From a bacterium (GTDB taxonomy: Bacteria > Pseudomonadota > Alphaproteobacteria > Rs-D84), in the NCBI GenBank assembly GCA_014803525.1, contig JAAVBP010000005.1, forward strand, positions 1 to 64,000: a DNA stretch of 64,000 nucleotides, in the 5' to 3' direction. The translations under genes and the position numbers were made by a program. Positions within the stretch are counted from its first letter, which is position 1, and each line of letters opens with the position of its first letter. This document shows positions 20,109-34,034 of this stretch, piece after piece. Under the pieces are notes generated by a model. It was not told the DNA's origin, made no database searches, and saw nothing but the letters and a program-made list of their open reading frames with translations.

Positions 20109-20600
20109 ATGAAAAGGAAAAAAAGTTTTAAATTTGTACGGGCACTGGTTCTGGGGATGCATGATGCGTTGGTGGAACTGGGTGGAATTATCGCAGGATT
20201 AACATTTGCGATCGACAGTCGCCGCATTATCGTTATGACCGGACTGATTGCCGCCGTCGCGGCCAGTCTGTCCATGGCCGCCGCAAATTATCAGGCAGAG
20301 CGGTGCGAAAATAATCCGCATGCCCTGCGCGCCGCAATGTACACCGGCATTATGTATGTCGGCACCAGCGCAATGTTAATATTTCCATACACGGTTATTG
20401 CGAATAAGTTTTGGGCGCTGACCATGATGGGGCTGATTGCGGCGCTTATTATATTCGGATTTAATTGCGCGATCGGACGGGATACGGGCCGACCGTTTAT
20501 AAAACGCTTTACAGAAATGTTGGCCATATGTTTTGGTGTTGCAATCGTATCATTTTTTATCGGCGGCGCCGCACGACACTTTCTGGGTGTGAATATATAA
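20109..20600 (+). CDS. VIT1/CCC1-like membrane transporter
   Basis: 'RALVLGMHDALVELGGIIAGLTFA' and 'AAVAASLSMAAANYQAE'. Confidence 0.7.
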   Translation: MKRKKSFKFVRALVLGMHDALVELGGIIAGLTFAIDSRRIIVMTGLIAAVAASLSMAAANYQAERCENNPHALRAAMYTGIMYVGTSAMLIFPYTVIANKFWALTMMGLIAALIIFGFNCAIGRDTGRPFIKRFTEMLAICFGVAIVSFFIGGAARHFLGVNI

Positions 20601-20605
20601 ACGCA

Positions 20606-21805
20606 TTATTCATCTTTGCCATATAAAAAGAATCCATCACCGGCATTTGGATAATATGTTTGCGTTACAATATCCCACATGCCGGTTCGGGGAATTTGTA
20701 CATTGCCAATCTGTAATCCACACGGCACAGGAACCAGATGCATTATTAATTTACCATCGGCATCATAGACCTGGTAAGAATAAATTTTTACTAACTGCTT
20801 TGTTCTATGTGGGACACCACCAATAATAGCAACAAAGAGAGCCATATTGTATTCTGATTCCCATTCTTCGGAATATACACCTATATTTTTCTCAATATTG
20901 TTATAGCGAACAAAACCATTCGTCAGATTTATTTCAAGACGTGCACGTTCCAAATTATTGGCACCTGCAAAACTAGCGCTTCTCAAACTGGAACCATGCG
21001 GTCTAAAATATAATACTGTTGACCCGCCCAAAGCCGTAGAACCTTGCCAAGTATATGACAATATCCCCTCTGCATTATATTCTGGGACACTGCGTGTTCC
21101 CCAAAAGCCTGATGTCATAGGCGCTGTGAATTGATAATCCAAAACGTATCTGTGACGGGAATTGCCTTTGGCATGCGTATCTATATATTGGGTGCCAGTA
21201 CTCTCTATATACACATTCGGATTCGCAGATATAATTTTGCCCCCCTTTATTACATAATCTGCCGGGTCAAATACGGTATGCATCGCCATTACTTTTTCTT
21301 TCATCGTGGTATCATATATAAAATATCTATTCCGATCTTTGTCTTTAACATTCAGAGTATGCAATATATCATCCCCCGCATTAACAGACATATCTGTTGC
21401 ACCGGCATAATACCGATTACCACTGTGCATAAATGTCAGACCTGGCGTTGATATACGCGCGGCTGATAAATAAAATATATTATCCCCAATACGCAATGTA
21501 CGACCACAATCTGATTCTTCGTCCGCACCGAAACCGTATCCGCGTGTCAACAGTCCATCAGGGCATCGATTGCGCACACCAACATCACCCTGAACAATCG
21601 TTGATATCGACGCCCAATATTCCGGACCAACATTCGTGCACTGCGCATCATTTGCATGGGCCAAATAAGTGCCGCACGGACAAATAATTCTGCAATCATG
21701 ACTATTATCTTCTGATACATCGATATACCCCGGCAGGCAGAAATCGTCAGCCCACGCGGCACCAGCACCCCACAACATCAACAATGCAATAAACACAAAA
21801 CGCAT
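20606..21805 (-). CDS. secreted protein with LamG/concanavalin-like domain
   Basis: Signal peptide; 'YIESTGTQYIDTHAKGN' and 'KIYSYQVYDADGKLIMHLVPVPC...GMWDIVTQTYYPNAGDGFF' typical of LamG-like gut surface proteins. Confidence 0.6.
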   Translation of the reverse strand: MRFVFIALLMLWGAGAAWADDFCLPGYIDVSEDNSHDCRIICPCGTYLAHANDAQCTNVGPEYWASISTIVQGDVGVRNRCPDGLLTRGYGFGADEESDCGRTLRIGDNIFYLSAARISTPGLTFMHSGNRYYAGATDMSVNAGDDILHTLNVKDKDRNRYFIYDTTMKEKVMAMHTVFDPADYVIKGGKIISANPNVYIESTGTQYIDTHAKGNSRHRYVLDYQFTAPMTSGFWGTRSVPEYNAEGILSYTWQGSTALGGSTVLYFRPHGSSLRSASFAGANNLERARLEINLTNGFVRYNNIEKNIGVYSEEWESEYNMALFVAIIGGVPHRTKQLVKIYSYQVYDADGKLIMHLVPVPCGLQIGNVQIPRTGMWDIVTQTYYPNAGDGFFLYGKDE

Positions 21806-21824
21806 TCAATACCCCCGTTATACT

Positions 21825-21986
21825 AAAAAGCCATCTGATGATCAGATGGCTGGAGCTTGAACACTATAATCACCGGAAAATAGCGTGTGTTATTCAATAT
21901 ATTCCACACACTCCAACCAACGGATTGGAGTTTTTCGTCCGTACAGTAATCCTGTCCCAGACGCCGATGAGTTATGGGTGTTCAAG
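21825..21986 (-). ncRNA. structured leader RNA copy D (divergent member of the family)
   Basis: CTTGAACAC/GTGTTCAAG closing stem, CTCCAA..TTGGAG hairpin, GTGTGGAATATATTGAATAACACAC apical hairpin, AGCCATCTGAT..ATCAGATGGCT terminator with U-run. Confidence 0.65.
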
Positions 21987-22070
21987 CCCAGCATATTTCA
22001 AATCTATGCGTTTTATATTTTATATCATTTGCACTAAAAAAACAACCCGCAATATGCGGGTCAATGTTTA

Positions 22071-22475
22071 TTACATATCACATTCATTACATACGCGACG
22101 TGTGCGGGTATAGCGACCAGCCGGCACATATGCAACCACAGGACGATATTGCTGCACTGTTTCTTCAACATATGTGCGACGACTAACCACGCGTTCAATT
22201 GGCACCACGCAATCAATACATACATCGCCAACATACGCCGATGCCGCCGCGGGACGTGCAACCACTGTGCGCGCTGCCGGGCGTGGATTGCACTTTACAA
22301 CGGTTATTACCGCACGACGGTCAGCGGTCGCATTATCCAATGTATTTTGCATCGCGGCCATATCACAACTGGCACTGCGTGTTTCATAATATCCGCCCGC
22401 AGGACGCATATCAGACGCCATCGCCACAACCGGCATCAGCGCCATCATTACAATCATCAGCATTTTATTTTTCAT
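22071..22475 (-). CDS. hypothetical secreted protein
   Basis: Signal peptide; Val/Arg-rich; strong terminator downstream (acccgcatattgcgggttgtttttt). Confidence 0.5.
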   Translation of the reverse strand: MKNKMLMIVMMALMPVVAMASDMRPAGGYYETRSASCDMAAMQNTLDNATADRRAVITVVKCNPRPAARTVVARPAAASAYVGDVCIDCVVPIERVVSRRTYVEETVQQYRPVVAYVPAGRYTRTRRVCNECDM

Positions 22476-22494
22476 AAACATATCCTCTTTTTAT

Positions 22495-22665
22495 TTATCT
22501 TGCACGTGCCACAGCATGCAAAACACGAAAACGACATTCTTTGCCATATACGTCAAATGCGGAAAAGCCGGCAACAACCTCTGGACACTGTTCAGGATTG
22601 CACGGCCCACCAATCAAACGACAATCTTTGCATTCCAATTGCGGCATTTTAATAACTAGATTCAT
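22495..22665 (-). CDS. small Cys-containing hypothetical protein
   Basis: 'LECKDCRLIGGPCNPEQCPEVVAGFSAFDVYGKECRF'. Confidence 0.4.
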   Translation of the reverse strand: MNLVIKMPQLECKDCRLIGGPCNPEQCPEVVAGFSAFDVYGKECRFRVLHAVARAR

Positions 22666-22730
22666 TTTTACACCATTGTACAAATTTTTGATTTAGTATA
22701 ATACACTTATTTCCATTTACAACAAAAAAA

Positions 22731-22976
22731 TTATCGTTTTTCCGGATGTGCGGTAATAACCGTAAAAGACATGGTGTTTATTGTGATTATGCAACCGCGC
22801 GACGTAACATAGTAATTCTTGCCCCGACGTTTCATGCACGCATTTGGCGATAAAATCATGTCGCGACACAACGTGATCACATCTGTATCCATCGCCAGAT
22901 TCAAATTCCGCACGATGCGCCCGCCCCCCATGTCGGTTGTATGCAATCTGTCGATATTTGAAATTAAATCATGCAT
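22731..22976 (-). CDS. DUF3781-like protein
   Basis: 'DRLHTTDMGGGRIVRNLNLAMDTDVITLCRDMI...RRGKNYYVTSRGCIITINTMSFTVITAHPEK' resembles DUF3781 pattern. Confidence 0.5.
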   Translation of the reverse strand: MHDLISNIDRLHTTDMGGGRIVRNLNLAMDTDVITLCRDMILSPNACMKRRGKNYYVTSRGCIITINTMSFTVITAHPEKR

Positions 22977-22978
22977 TA

Positions 22979-23185
22979 CTATCGGGCATTATAATTACGT
23001 GTACAGGAATAATAGGTTTTACCATACGGTATGCCTGTTATTGAAAAATCAAATATTGATTTAACATGCAAACCACGAAACACCATTTGCAAGGCCCGTG
23101 GTGCTGTCTGGATATCATAAGAAACCTCATAATATTTTGGTCCATACCATGTCCAATCTTTGTTTAATGAATATATCATTATCAT
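22979..23185 (-). CDS. hypothetical protein (68 aa), tightly packed with neighbours
   Basis: ORF separated by about 3 nt from both flanking ORFs. Confidence 0.45.
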   Translation of the reverse strand: MIMIYSLNKDWTWYGPKYYEVSYDIQTAPRALQMVFRGLHVKSIFDFSITGIPYGKTYYSCTRNYNAR

Positions 23186-23188
23186 TTC

Positions 23189-23803
23189 TTATATCTCCGG
23201 TTTGATTGTAAATTCTGGATTATTCATATCACCACTGGCGTATAAATTGCGCATCTTTGCATAACTGTCGCAATTTGCAAAATCGGCCACCGGCACAATC
23301 GCGCAAATTAAATACGGCAACTGAAAGCGTAATGCCTTTACAAAATTACCCGGCCGCACCGCCGCGTCATACCAAACAGGCCATGGTCCGGTCAATCCAT
23401 CAAACAAACGCAGGTGTCCACCAACATTAATTGCCATCATAACACGACCACGAATTTTTATGTCTGCACCACGGGACGCATCCAACCAATCATAATAATC
23501 CGCACAACATACAATATAGCAATCCAAGCCGCGTTCAGCGGCAAATTTACAGAATACTTTCGCCTGGGCAATGCGGCCGGCCACACGTGCCGGAATGCGA
23601 CGCGCAATAACATCATCGGCCGACAGGCGATATTCCCAATCGTCGCGATCTGCGCGCGATATAATATTATTTTCGCGCCAATATGCAATACGCAGACGGG
23701 GCCCCGTGGCCGCGCGAAAAATGCCGCGCATTCTACGTATGATCGGATAGATCATATGATCTAACTTTGACTTGCTCTCATGCTTCTTCTTTTTCATGAT
23801 CAA
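23189..23803 (-). CDS. hypothetical protein
   Basis: 204 aa ORF in compact minus-strand cluster. Confidence 0.5.
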   Translation of the reverse strand: MIMKKKKHESKSKLDHMIYPIIRRMRGIFRAATGPRLRIAYWRENNIISRADRDDWEYRLSADDVIARRIPARVAGRIAQAKVFCKFAAERGLDCYIVCCADYYDWLDASRGADIKIRGRVMMAINVGGHLRLFDGLTGPWPVWYDAAVRPGNFVKALRFQLPYLICAIVPVADFANCDSYAKMRNLYASGDMNNPEFTIKPEI

Positions 23804-23861
23804 AATTATAAAGACTATTTTCCAAAAGTCTAGGCCGGGACTATTTTAAATTCAGAATTTT

Positions 23862-24755
23862 TTATATCCCGCGGGATGTATCCGACTTTAACATTGTGGC
23901 GTTTTGCGCTATGCCGTCGCGCCGAACATCATTTACAATTGACTCAAATTTTCTTATTTTTACCGAAAACGGGTCTGTCTTGCCGGGGCCGAATATCGGA
24001 CTCTTGCCAAACTTCATTGCAAAGAACATATAATTTACAACCGCCGGATTTGTTTTTGCGAGCTTTGTTATCAATTTCTGAAATTCCGGCACGTTGTCTG
24101 TCTTGATGTAATAGACCAGCTTTTTAACCTTGTCCACCTCTACCCGCGACAGCTTCTTTATATCATCAATCTTGCCCGTGCGGTTGGTAAATGATGCCTG
24201 GTCTATCAATTTACCATCGATAAAGTTATTCGAATGTGCGTCCACGATATTTACGCCCTTGGTTAAATATGCATAAAATAATTTTTCCATCGCGCGGGCA
24301 AAACTATTCTCGCGATCATGCGCAATATAGTCCGACAGCACCCATGAATATTTCCGACCATTATGCTCAAACATCGCACCCATATACATTTTATTTACCA
24401 GATTGCGGGCACGTGATTGGCGTGGCATAACACCCAATTCGCCGGTCGATGAATTTCTGTTTATCTTTAATGCGAATACGCGGTCACCAATCTGAATCTT
24501 ATATACACTGCCGACAGATCCACTTGCGATATAGTCCAAAGTCACCGGCATGCCAAAGATTTCCGCTGACATCAGTTTTATATCCTCGGGCCGTTTATCC
24601 GCGACCAGGGCGGCATGAAAATCACGGGCGATTTTTGTTATGGCATCATTAAAGACGGTCGTTGCGGTGGCCGCATCCATATCAGCGATACGCGGCATCA
24701 GGGCCGGCGGGATACTGCCCATTGTTTTATGAACTTTGCGGTCAAATTTTTTCAT
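23862..24755 (-). CDS. protein-kinase-fold-like protein
   Basis: 'GSVGSVYKIQIGDRVFALKI' (glycine loop plus ATP-binding Lys) and 'NIVDAHSNNFIDGKLIDQ' (DxHxxN plus metal Asp). Confidence 0.5.
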   Translation of the reverse strand: MKKFDRKVHKTMGSIPPALMPRIADMDAATATTVFNDAITKIARDFHAALVADKRPEDIKLMSAEIFGMPVTLDYIASGSVGSVYKIQIGDRVFALKINRNSSTGELGVMPRQSRARNLVNKMYMGAMFEHNGRKYSWVLSDYIAHDRENSFARAMEKLFYAYLTKGVNIVDAHSNNFIDGKLIDQASFTNRTGKIDDIKKLSRVEVDKVKKLVYYIKTDNVPEFQKLITKLAKTNPAVVNYMFFAMKFGKSPIFGPGKTDPFSVKIRKFESIVNDVRRDGIAQNATMLKSDTSRGI

Positions 24756-24834
24756 AAGGTAATTATATCACATACTGTGCGGGATACATAAAAAAACCGA
24801 CACTGCACAGCACCGATATGCAGCGCGCATCGCA

Positions 24835-25008
24835 TTAGCGCTGTTTGGTAAAATTGCTGATTTTTTTCTTTTGCATGATTTTATCTGCACGGCCATGTTC
24901 GGCTAATAATCTGTGCAAATCCACTATATTTGCAACTGACAAACTGTCATGTATGCATGCCAGCATATTCCCCAGCATAATCGCCGCCATAATATTCTTT
25001 TTGTTCAT
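24835..25008 (-). CDS. small hypothetical protein (57 aa)
   Basis: MNKKNIMAAIMLGNMLACIHDSLSVANIVDLHRLLAEHGRADKIMQKKKISNFTKQR with SD AGAAAGGA upstream; below the ORF-track cutoff. Confidence 0.4.
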   Translation of the reverse strand: MNKKNIMAAIMLGNMLACIHDSLSVANIVDLHRLLAEHGRADKIMQKKKISNFTKQR

Positions 25009-25103
25009 TTCCAAAATCCTTTCTGTGGGGGGATAAGTATATCATATTATGGGGCTTGTTTCCATCGACAAAAAACGCCCCAGCAAGTGGGGCGATAGGA
25101 TTA

Positions 25104-25190
25104 TTATTCTTCGACTTCACCGACCATTGTGACTACATTTGCTATACACTTTAAATCACAATCGGGTTCGGTCAATTTAGCGCATGGCAT
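25104..25190 (-). CDS. putative 28-aa Cys-containing small protein
   Basis: MPCAKLTEPDCDLKCIANVVTMVGEVEE; overlaps the stop of the upstream gene and is followed by a terminator at about 25071-25095. Confidence 0.3.
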   Translation of the reverse strand: MPCAKLTEPDCDLKCIANVVTMVGEVEE

Positions 25191-25611
25191 CCTTAAAGCA
25201 TGAAAACATTGAAAAGCCCAGTAGGTATTTAGCGTGATCCAGGTCTGTCTTCATCTGGCGCACACGCAGGTGATGTGCAACCGCTAACTTTAAATCGCTG
25301 TCTACAACATTATGGTTTTCTGGATTAATAAATAATTCACGCACTGATTTGGCTTCTAACATCTTCTGTCTGACATTTTCGTTATCAGGTGCATTTTCCA
25401 GGGCCGATGTATAATTTTTCTCGGCACGCTGCAGTGATGTCTTCATTGACTCATATTCCTGTTTTAATGTGGCCTTTACCGCCCAGACATCAACATACAA
25501 TTCATCATTCTCATACGTCGTCAAATAACGCATATCCGTATTCAGGTTATATATCGGCACAACATAGTCTGCATACAACATTACGCCGCCGTTCTTGTGT
25601 TTTTTTGTCAT
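25177..25611 (-). CDS. hypothetical protein
   Basis: 144 aa ORF. Confidence 0.5.
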   Translation of the reverse strand: MTKKHKNGGVMLYADYVVPIYNLNTDMRYLTTYENDELYVDVWAVKATLKQEYESMKTSLQRAEKNYTSALENAPDNENVRQKMLEAKSVRELFINPENHNVVDSDLKLAVAHHLRVRQMKTDLDHAKYLLGFSMFSCFKDAMR

Positions 25612-25745
25612 TTTCCACCTCTTGTTTGGTTACAGTTAAACAAACACAAAACACCATTCGCAATCGCGAAAATAAAAAAGCTGATAAAATAAAATTTGGA
25701 GATTTAAAATTTATTCGGTTTTTAATGTCAGAAACTGGATTTACT

Positions 25746-25857
25746 CTGGCGACGACCTACTCTTCCGTGGCTTAAGCCAAAGTACCATCGGCGATACGGG
25801 GTTTCCCTGTCTGGTTCGGAATGGAACAGAGGGTGGCTCCCGCTCAATAATCACCAG
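25746..25857 (-). rRNA. rrf: 5S rRNA
   Basis: Conserved 5S: ctggtgattattgagcgggagccaccctgttccattccgaaccagac...gtaggtcgtcgccag (reverse complement; ends approximate). Confidence 0.9.
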
Positions 25858-25949
25858 AATAAATCCAGCGAACATCATAATAACAATTTCAGAATCAATT
25901 GTCAACGTTCTCTTCAAGCATTCGTTTGATAAAATCAAACGATAAGATA

Positions 25950-28695
<2,746 letters not shown>

Positions 28696-28977
28696 TCTTA
28701 TGCTTGAAGAGAAAGTCTTCAAACATTAAAAAGAACTTAATGAGTTTTTAAGCATTTAAGTTGATTCTTGCTTCTCTAATTGAATTATCACTTTCGTGAT
28801 TACTCTATTTAGAAAGATTTTTGAGATTACGATGTTCAATAAATCAATTTCTTGATTTACGACATTAAAAACCGATTTACAATGTTTGCTAATAAAAGCA
28901 GATTCCGAAGATATTTATCGAAATATCTGGAATCAAAAACACAAAGATGTTTTTGATTCCAACCTCATCAAACTAAG

Positions 28978-29054
28978 TGGTGGGTCAGGAAGAACTCGAA
29001 TCTTCGACCTCCGCTGTATCAGAGCGGCATTCTAACCAACTGAACTACTGACCC
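28978..29054 (-). tRNA. tRNA-Ile(GAT) in the 16S-23S spacer
   Basis: gggtcagtagttcagttggttagaatgccgctctGATacagcggaggtcgaagattcgagttcttcctgacccacca. Confidence 0.95.
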
Positions 29055-29137
29055 AGCAGAAAAACACTCGTTTCAAAAAGAGATATTCAGACAGTCGCAT
29101 TCGGATTTGACCGTTTTCGTGTAAACGGTATTCTCTA

Positions 29138-30641
<1,504 letters not shown>

Positions 30642-31275
30642 AAAAAACTTGTGGTTTAAGTCCCGTGCATATAAACAACACTGACATTATATCAGTTCGT
30701 CTTTACATATATATAATTCGCAAGACAAGTTTTTAACGAGGTTTAATATGTAAACCTACTACCTGTCTAGGATATGCACTTTTGACTTAGTCAAAGTTTG
30801 GATATTCCCAAATTCAACTGTCTGCACATCCCTTCTTGAATTTTGATGAGCTGCTTTTATTCACAATGTTTGCGGACTTAATCCAGATTTTTTCTTCCAG
30901 TTAAACCGCTTTATCTCAGGGGTTGGGAGCTTTCGTTTTCTTTTTTTTCGTTTGCTCTCAACTTGATTGCCGGCACAGTATGCGGTCAAACTTGGAAAAA
31001 GTCAAGCGATAATTCGAAAATAATTTAAAAAAAATTTGAAAATCTTCTTAGAATTAGGAAAAATCGCCGGTTTTCCGGGATTTTTTACCTGATAAATTTC
31101 TTTAATTTTTTTTCATTTTTTTATTATTTTGCCCATAAAATGATTCGGATTTGCATAAAAAACCGATTCTGATTTGTTTTTTGCGGGGGTAAAAAACATT
31201 CGATTCGGCCAATCGAATCGAAAAAGCCGCATTTTGTGTTTTAAAAAGATGTGCTTTTGTGATATGATTCGTATT

Positions 31276-32595
31276 ATGAAAGTAAGATTTGTTATTTTAA
31301 CGTCCCTGGTAATGGTATGTGGGGGCGGCCAGGCCCGGGCATCTGAATGCCTGGGGCCAGAATGTGATATTACACCGACGGCCGGCACGCCAACCGTATT
31401 AGGCATGGCGACAGAACGCGACACAATCACCACGCCCCAGGCGCCACGATATATTGCCCCGGCGCAACCACAATATATATATGCGGGCGCAATCCCAATG
31501 CGCAACATAAAGACAATAAGTGTCAAACCGGTACCAGAGGACACACGACGTGCCCTGTGGGATGGCGATCACGGCAAATACAAGGCTCGCACATACGACA
31601 AAACGGTCGATTGGCGCGACGGCGTACCGATTTGGGACGATTCGATCGTAAATTATAAGAGTAAAGATTTTAGCGACTGGTATCTGGAACCGGCACCAGA
31701 GGTTTATTTGCGTGATATAGACAGCCCTGACGAATCGATTTTCGCGCAATATGGCACGACCCCGGCGGCGCCAACAACCGAATCGATCGATGTAATTGAA
31801 TTATATAATCAAAATATGACAGATGCCGCCGCCACCCGCGCACGTGTCGAAGAATTGTTAACACCCCAGCGTCCGACCGAAAACATATGGGCGGATACAT
31901 TGGTTGTAAACAATGTAAATGATGCCGCGCCGTGCGTCCAGCCACGCCCAGAATACGTGGCCCAGGATATGACATCTGTTATTGCGATGGCATTTGGTGA
32001 CGGATGCCCGTTCGAATCGGAAACCGAATGCGAAATATGGCGGCGCAAGCCCATGATTCGCGAAACGGTATCACCGCGCAGCAACAAAGTGCGCCCAGAA
32101 TTGATGGAGTCATTTATTGCACGTGCCAAGTGTAACAAAAACATTGATGCATCAGATCCGACGGCGGCGCCATTACTGGACAGATATAAAATGTTAATGC
32201 GCAGCGCCCAGGCATGCTGCAGCGATGGTATGGTATACGCACTGCGCAATGCAGGCGCGTCAGATGGCCTGGTATACAAATTCATGGCGGACGATGCGAA
32301 TTTCTATAATCTGGGCAGTCGTTGTTTAATGACGACCGATGCAGAATTCGATGCCAAGTATCCAAATATGGCAACGGCCGTGGTCGCAGCCGACGTTCGC
32401 AACGGATGTTTATGCCGTGGACGCCAGTGGTTTACGGCCATGCTGGCCCCGTTTGTGGATGCATATGCGGCGGCGCCGGAATTTGCCCAGTCTAAATTTA
32501 ACTATACATATACAGATGGTCTGCAGCGCGAAATAACCGTTTCCATAAATAATGATGTGCAAAACGTGTTAAATCAATTAGCCCAGTGCCCATAA
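31276..32595 (+). CDS. secreted Cys-containing hypothetical protein
   Basis: MKVRFVILTSLVMVCGGGQARA signal; followed by terminator 'aaatcccccaccgggggatttttta'. Confidence 0.55.
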   Translation: MKVRFVILTSLVMVCGGGQARASECLGPECDITPTAGTPTVLGMATERDTITTPQAPRYIAPAQPQYIYAGAIPMRNIKTISVKPVPEDTRRALWDGDHGKYKARTYDKTVDWRDGVPIWDDSIVNYKSKDFSDWYLEPAPEVYLRDIDSPDESIFAQYGTTPAAPTTESIDVIELYNQNMTDAAATRARVEELLTPQRPTENIWADTLVVNNVNDAAPCVQPRPEYVAQDMTSVIAMAFGDGCPFESETECEIWRRKPMIRETVSPRSNKVRPELMESFIARAKCNKNIDASDPTAAPLLDRYKMLMRSAQACCSDGMVYALRNAGASDGLVYKFMADDANFYNLGSRCLMTTDAEFDAKYPNMATAVVAADVRNGCLCRGRQWFTAMLAPFVDAYAAAPEFAQSKFNYTYTDGLQREITVSINNDVQNVLNQLAQCP

Positions 32596-32662
32596 AAATC
32601 CCCCACCGGGGGATTTTTTAGTATTTATAAGTCCAAATGAATGCCGAAAAAAAACGGTCGGA

Positions 32663-33325
32663 TTGGAATCCGTTCCCGAAAATCTGTTTTCAGGTGTGTA
32701 CGGCGCGGCATCCAGCATGTTTTATGGCACATTTTGGAATTGCACGAGTTTAAAAACCGTACCTGGCAAGCTGTTTTCTGGGGTATCAGGGGCGTCGTAC
32801 GGTATGTTCATATATACTTTCGCATACAGCGGGCTGGAATCTGTACCGGCCAGTTTGTTTGACGGCGTAAGTGGCGCCGCCGAAAAAATGTTCTTTTACA
32901 CATTTGCCCAGAGTCGTAATTTAAAATCTATCCCGGCGGGGCTGTTTAGTGGTGTAAATGGTGCCGCAAACAATATGTTTGAACTGACGTTTTATGCATG
33001 CCTGAATTTGATCGATGTGCCAGATGGACTGTTTGCGAATGTATCCGGCACGGCGGAATATATGTTTTCCGGTACATTTCAGCAAACCGCCATGACATCA
33101 ATTCCAGAAAATTTATTTGGGAAAAATATATCGGGCGAACTGTTAAATGACATGTTTACCCAAACGTTCAAGGATGCCTATTATTTAACCGGGCCGTCGG
33201 CACGTATAGATGGAAAATACCTGTACGAAATATGGCCAAATGCCACAGCGGACCAGGCCGGCGAATGTTACAACAGCGCAACCAAACTGTCTGATTACGA
33301 CACCATCCCCGACGTATGGAAATAA
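32663..33325 (+). pseudogene. N-terminally truncated BspA-like repeat gene
   Basis: About six 29-31-aa repeats and the same C-terminal 'LTGPSA+I+GKYLY+IWP' tail as the 12.1-13.6 kb gene, but no signal peptide and no in-frame ATG (TTG only; frame closed upstream by TGA). Confidence 0.6.
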
Positions 33326-33477
33326 TTCGCCCCCATGGAAACGTATGAATATAATGCGCATGGGCGGTTCTTAGATAAGTGGCCGTAAAGCACTTTCTGG
33401 ATTGCCATGTCGGAAATAATTTCTCCTTTTTATCTATTTCACTAATAAAAATCCCCGGCATTTGGCGGGGATTTTTA

Positions 33478-33726
33478 TTATTTACGCATATATGGTGGAA
33501 TCCAACCGTCATCAAACAGTTGCTTTATATATTCTGCGTCCTGGCCGACGGCGTGCATAAATTGATACAGTTGATATACACTTATTGTAACAATGCCCTT
33601 TTCCAGGGCGAAATACACGCCCGGCGAAATGTGCATTTTGTTGGCAACCTTTTGTGGCATTAATCCCTTGCGCGCACGCCGCATATGTTTTTTTAGTTTA
33701 TCTTGAAATTCGACTTCTGTTTTCAT
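33478..33726 (-). CDS. XRE-like helix-turn-helix protein, copy 1
   Basis: 82 aa, 'MPQKVANKMHISPGVYFALEKGIVTISVYQLYQFMHAVG'; nearly identical to 61380-61628. Confidence 0.65.
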   Translation of the reverse strand: MKTEVEFQDKLKKHMRRARKGLMPQKVANKMHISPGVYFALEKGIVTISVYQLYQFMHAVGQDAEYIKQLFDDGWIPPYMRK

Positions 33727-33742
33727 TGTATTCCTCCGTTAT

Positions 33743-33934
33743 AAAAAATTCCGCATTGATGAGATGCGGTTGGAGGTTGAGAACTACTGTCAGGAGTAGT
33801 GTTGCTTATTCAATATATTCGCAACCCTCCAACCACCGTTGGAGTAATGATTCCTGACAAAATTGGTTCTCACACCTCGCATCGGTCATCACCCGATGCA
33901 GGGGTATTATAACGGATTAAAATACCATTTGCAA
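33743..33934 (-). ncRNA. structured leader RNA copy C with its own promoter
   Basis: TTGCAA-17-TATAAT promoter (33929-33934/33906-33911), hairpin 33879-33899, conserved core, terminator 33751-33769. Confidence 0.75.
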
Positions 33935-34034
33935 ATTATTTACTGGATTGCTTCACTGCGTTCGCGACGACAGCGATGAGCCATCTGAACACTGAACACT
34001 AAAAAACCCGGTGTTTACCGGGATTTTTATGACC

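Noticed and set aside
33478-33934. Retron or type III toxin-antitoxin system for the RNA-HTH cassette
   Set aside because: No reverse transcriptase next to the RNA, no tandem short RNA repeats typical of type III antitoxins, and the downstream product is an HTH-like protein.
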